DNA of 8,785 nucleotides, taken from the NCBI GenBank assembly GCA_005877525.1, contig VBON01000021.1, positions 1 through 8,785 of the forward strand, given 5' to 3'. Both the position numbers and the translations under genes were made by a program. This document shows positions 7,262 to 8,785 of the stretch, in pieces (within the stretch, counting starts at the first letter, position 1; each line of letters opens with the position of its first letter). A model generated the notes under the pieces. The model was not told where the DNA came from. It searched no databases and saw nothing but the letters and a program-made list of their open reading frames with translations. This stretch comes from Nitrospirota bacterium. GTDB lineage: Bacteria; Nitrospirota; Nitrospiria; Nitrospirales; NS-4.

Positions 7262-8141
7262 GAAAGAGGTCAAACAGTCCATCCGCCGCTGGTGGGCCTC
7301 CAACCCAATGACTTATGCGGCGGAACACGGGACAACAGCTTATGAATCCGGGGATGGAATTCACCGCCCCGTGGAAATTGGTTCAAAAGAGTTCTTTGAG
7401 CAGGCTGATCAGAAGTTTTATGAGTGGAACTCCCCTCTGCACACGCCAAAGGGGAACTTCGGAAGGATTTTTGATTACGACCGCTATCGCGGACAGGCGA
7501 TTTTGGAGGTGGGATGCGGAATGGGATGCATGGCTATGAATTGGGCGCTGCATGACGCGCAAGTCACAGGGGTAGATCTTAACCCGGTGGCTGTTCAACA
7601 AACCCGCCGGCGTTTTGAGCTCTTTGGCTTACAGGGCAGGATCGAAGAAGCGGATGGTGAGCAGTTGCCCTTTGAAGACAATTCGTTCGACTACGGGTAT
7701 TCCTGGGGCGTATTGCATCATTCGCCGAACACCGAAACCTCCATCGATGAGATACTACGCGTCGTTCGGCCCGGCTCGGAGGTTGGAGTGATGCTTTATC
7801 ATCGCAATTCATTCCTTTTCCGCTTCATTGTGGAGTATGTGGAAGGATATCTGCATCTTGAAAAGGATTTTCTGTCACCCCTGCGGCTAGCAAGTCGTTA
7901 TAGCGATGGCGCCCGCGCGGAAGGCAATCCTCATACCTGGCCTGTCACTAAAGAGGAAGTGCGTGACCAGTTGTTCAGCAAGTTCGCCAATGTGAAAATG
8001 CAGGTGCTCGGCAGGGACCTGGATCCCATCATGGATACCTGGATACCGAGATTAAGCAGGATCGTGCCGAAGCCGATGGTGAAGGCCCTGGCGCGTCGTT
8101 GGGGTTGGGGCTTGTGGATCACGGGTGTCAAACCGGGATAG
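7245..8141 (+). CDS. Class I SAM-dependent methyltransferase
   Basis: From the GTG this is a 298-residue protein. The N-terminal EVKQSIRRWWASNPMTY (8-24) is a common opening of sugar- and natural-product methyltransferases. The core follows: ILEVGCGMG (86-94) as motif I, VTGVDLNP (107-114), EEADGEQLPF (134-143), YSWGVLHHS (152-160) and EILRVVRPG (169-177). A C-terminal extension of about 110 residues probably forms the substrate cap. The substrate is unknown; a sugar or lipid-linked glycan is likely from the neighbouring flippase. It starts within the preceding unknown gene and shares its low G+C, so the two likely travelled together. It ends 22 bases before the orphan cobA end, making it the last gene of the island. 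The TTG at 7239 would add two residues. Confidence 0.9.
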   Translation: MAKDNEKEVKQSIRRWWASNPMTYAAEHGTTAYESGDGIHRPVEIGSKEFFEQADQKFYEWNSPLHTPKGNFGRIFDYDRYRGQAILEVGCGMGCMAMNWALHDAQVTGVDLNPVAVQQTRRRFELFGLQGRIEEADGEQLPFEDNSFDYGYSWGVLHHSPNTETSIDEILRVVRPGSEVGVMLYHRNSFLFRFIVEYVEGYLHLEKDFLSPLRLASRYSDGARAEGNPHTWPVTKEEVRDQLFSKFANVKMQVLGRDLDPIMDTWIPRLSRIVPKPMVKALARRWGWGLWITGVKPG

Positions 8142-8163
8142 ATACTGAGAAGGCCGGCAAATA

Positions 8164-8301
8164 GTGCGCACGCTCGGCGACATCGCCGCCCGTGCCGCGG
8201 GGATCCAGGCGCCCGCCGTCATCGTGATCGGCGAGGCGGTGGCTTTCCGCTCCCTGCTCGCGCGATCGTTGCTCGACGCCGTCGCCTTCGATCACCGCTG
8301 A
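8164..8301 (+). pseudogene. Orphan 3' end of cobA (last 45 codons and stop)
   Basis: In frame with the intact gene this reads a 45-residue tail ending SLLDAVAFDHR and a TGA at 8299-8301. It has no start, no ribosome site and no catalytic part. It differs from 400-537 at 12 bases, of which 9 change the residue and 3 are silent, with no indel or early stop. That ratio shows little protein-level constraint, as expected of a displaced fragment. It could be the original chromosomal end, displaced by an integrating element that supplied the present 3' end of the intact gene. Confidence 0.85.
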
Positions 8302-8330
8302 CACGGTTCGGGAGTATCGGCAGCATCGCA
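8164..8330 (+). repeat. Direct repeat, right copy
   Basis: This is the partner of 400-566 at a constant offset of 7764 bases. Positions 8288-8330 are a perfect 43-base match that includes the stop and 29 bases of non-coding DNA. Beyond 8330 similarity falls off and needs a gap, fading by about 8356. Confidence 0.93.
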
Positions 8331-8659
8331 CGCCAGTCCGCTCCAGTCTGCCCCACAGAGGCGTCATGGCGTCATCAACTTGAGGCCGATGACCGCGGGC
8401 TCACAGATCTCAGGCCGTTCGTTTCTTTGGGAGGAAACGTCGGGCAACTTTACAGGCTGCGAGGGCCGGCGATTGACCCCCGCTCTAACCTCGCGACAAG
8501 ACAGCCTTCAGAAGATCCTCGCCGATGCCAGGCGCGCGCGTGGAGGTCTGCGCTGCCTCCGCCCGGCTCGTCGGTGCGCGCCGCCCCGCTTCCGCGTCGA
8601 AGCGCTGGCTTGACCGAATCCACGCGGGGTGACAGGATCGGCCCGAGATGTCAGACGGT
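8331..8659. other. Non-coding stretch right of the island
   Basis: About 330 GC-rich bases follow the repeat. I see no convincing gene, RNA or terminator on either strand. If the right copy is the original gene end, this is the ancestral sequence downstream of cobA. Confidence 0.4.
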
Positions 8660-8785
8660 TCATCCGCGCGGTGACAGCGGCACGAGCTCGGGAGCGGGTG
8701 GCTGTTGTCCGGGTTGCCCATCGCTGACGGCAGGATGCGGACGCAGCAGCAGGAGCATGACCAGGAGGATCACACTCATGATGAC
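8660..8785 (-). CDS. Possible C-terminal end of a membrane protein, cut by window edge
   Basis: The minus-strand frame is open from the right edge to a TGA at 8660-8662, giving 41 residues. They start with the hydrophobic run VIMSVILLVMLLLLRP, followed by a Pro/Gln-rich tail ending LVPLSPRG. A terminal membrane span with a Pro-rich tail is plausible, but the piece is too short to identify. Competing signals on the plus strand are an ATG at 8757 and an in-frame ATG at 8778 preceded by AGGAGG at 8763-8768, which could be the start of a gene running out of the window. Confidence 0.3.
   Translation of the reverse strand, partial: VIMSVILLVMLLLLRPHPAVSDGQPGQQPPAPELVPLSPRG

Larger units (their letters stand above)
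567..8163. mobile_element. Putative accessory glycan island bounded by duplicated cobA 3' ends
   Basis: The segment between the two cobA 3' ends carries surface-glycan type genes in two divergent blocks. Its plus-strand genes have much lower G+C than the cobA flank. The intact gene end lies on the left and the orphan end on the right. That is the geometry expected if an element entered the 3' end of cobA and brought its own replacement end. No recombinase, transposase, inverted-repeat terminus or tRNA is recognisable inside. Capture by homologous recombination, or tandem duplication followed by replacement, therefore remains equally possible. The boundaries are inferred from the repeat edges and are not proven att sites. 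Confidence 0.45.

Noticed and set aside
538..8163. CRISPR array, tRNA attachment site or insertion-sequence ends
   Set aside because: I looked for regularly spaced repeats, cloverleaf-like ends and terminal inverted repeats, and saw none. The only clear long repeat is the cobA end.
8485..8721. Minus-strand open frame right of the island
   Set aside because: Ala/Arg/Ser-rich without motif, and in a different frame from the possible membrane-protein tail at 8660-8785.

Overview
The window looks like a high-GC bacterial chromosome segment in which a surface-glycan island is held between two copies of the 3' end of a cobA-type gene (uroporphyrinogen-III C-methyltransferase). Sampled 60-base lines run about 77% G+C in cobA, about 68% in the minus-strand gene pair, and only about 50-57% in the flippase and the last two genes. 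I cannot name the organism. The composition and gene types would suit a GC-rich soil or sediment lineage, but that is inference.

Layout. Bases 1-537 hold the intact C-terminal part of cobA; its 5' end lies outside the window. Bases 665-1352 hold scattered minus-strand fragments of what looks like a decayed gene. Two minus-strand genes with a 4-base stop/start overlap follow: an alpha/alpha-toroid protein (3636-2398) feeding into a methyltransferase with an N-terminal zinc ribbon (2401-1370). After a 416-base divergent gap come plus-strand genes: a Wzx/PST-type flippase (4053-5486), a small SAM-fold protein (5688-6341), an unrecognised protein with a C-terminal membrane segment (6548-7261), and a further class I methyltransferase overlapping it (7245-8141). 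At 8164-8330 the last 138 coding bases of cobA and the 29 bases after its stop appear again. The right edge carries a possible minus-strand membrane-protein tail.

How it may work. The flippase would move a lipid-linked glycan across the inner membrane, and the methyltransferases could decorate or cap the glycan. The toroid protein could act on glycan as a lyase, hydrolase or binding protein. No glycosyltransferase, polymerase or chain-length regulator is visible, so this is a partial, rearranged or accessory set, not a complete pathway.

The main discovery is the duplicated cobA 3' end. The two copies are 7764 bases apart and match at 155 of 167 positions. All 12 differences lie in coding sequence, 9 of them change an amino acid, and the last 43 bases, which span the stop codon, are identical. 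This is what integration at the 3' end of a gene, or capture by recombination, leaves behind, yet no integrase or transposase is visible inside.
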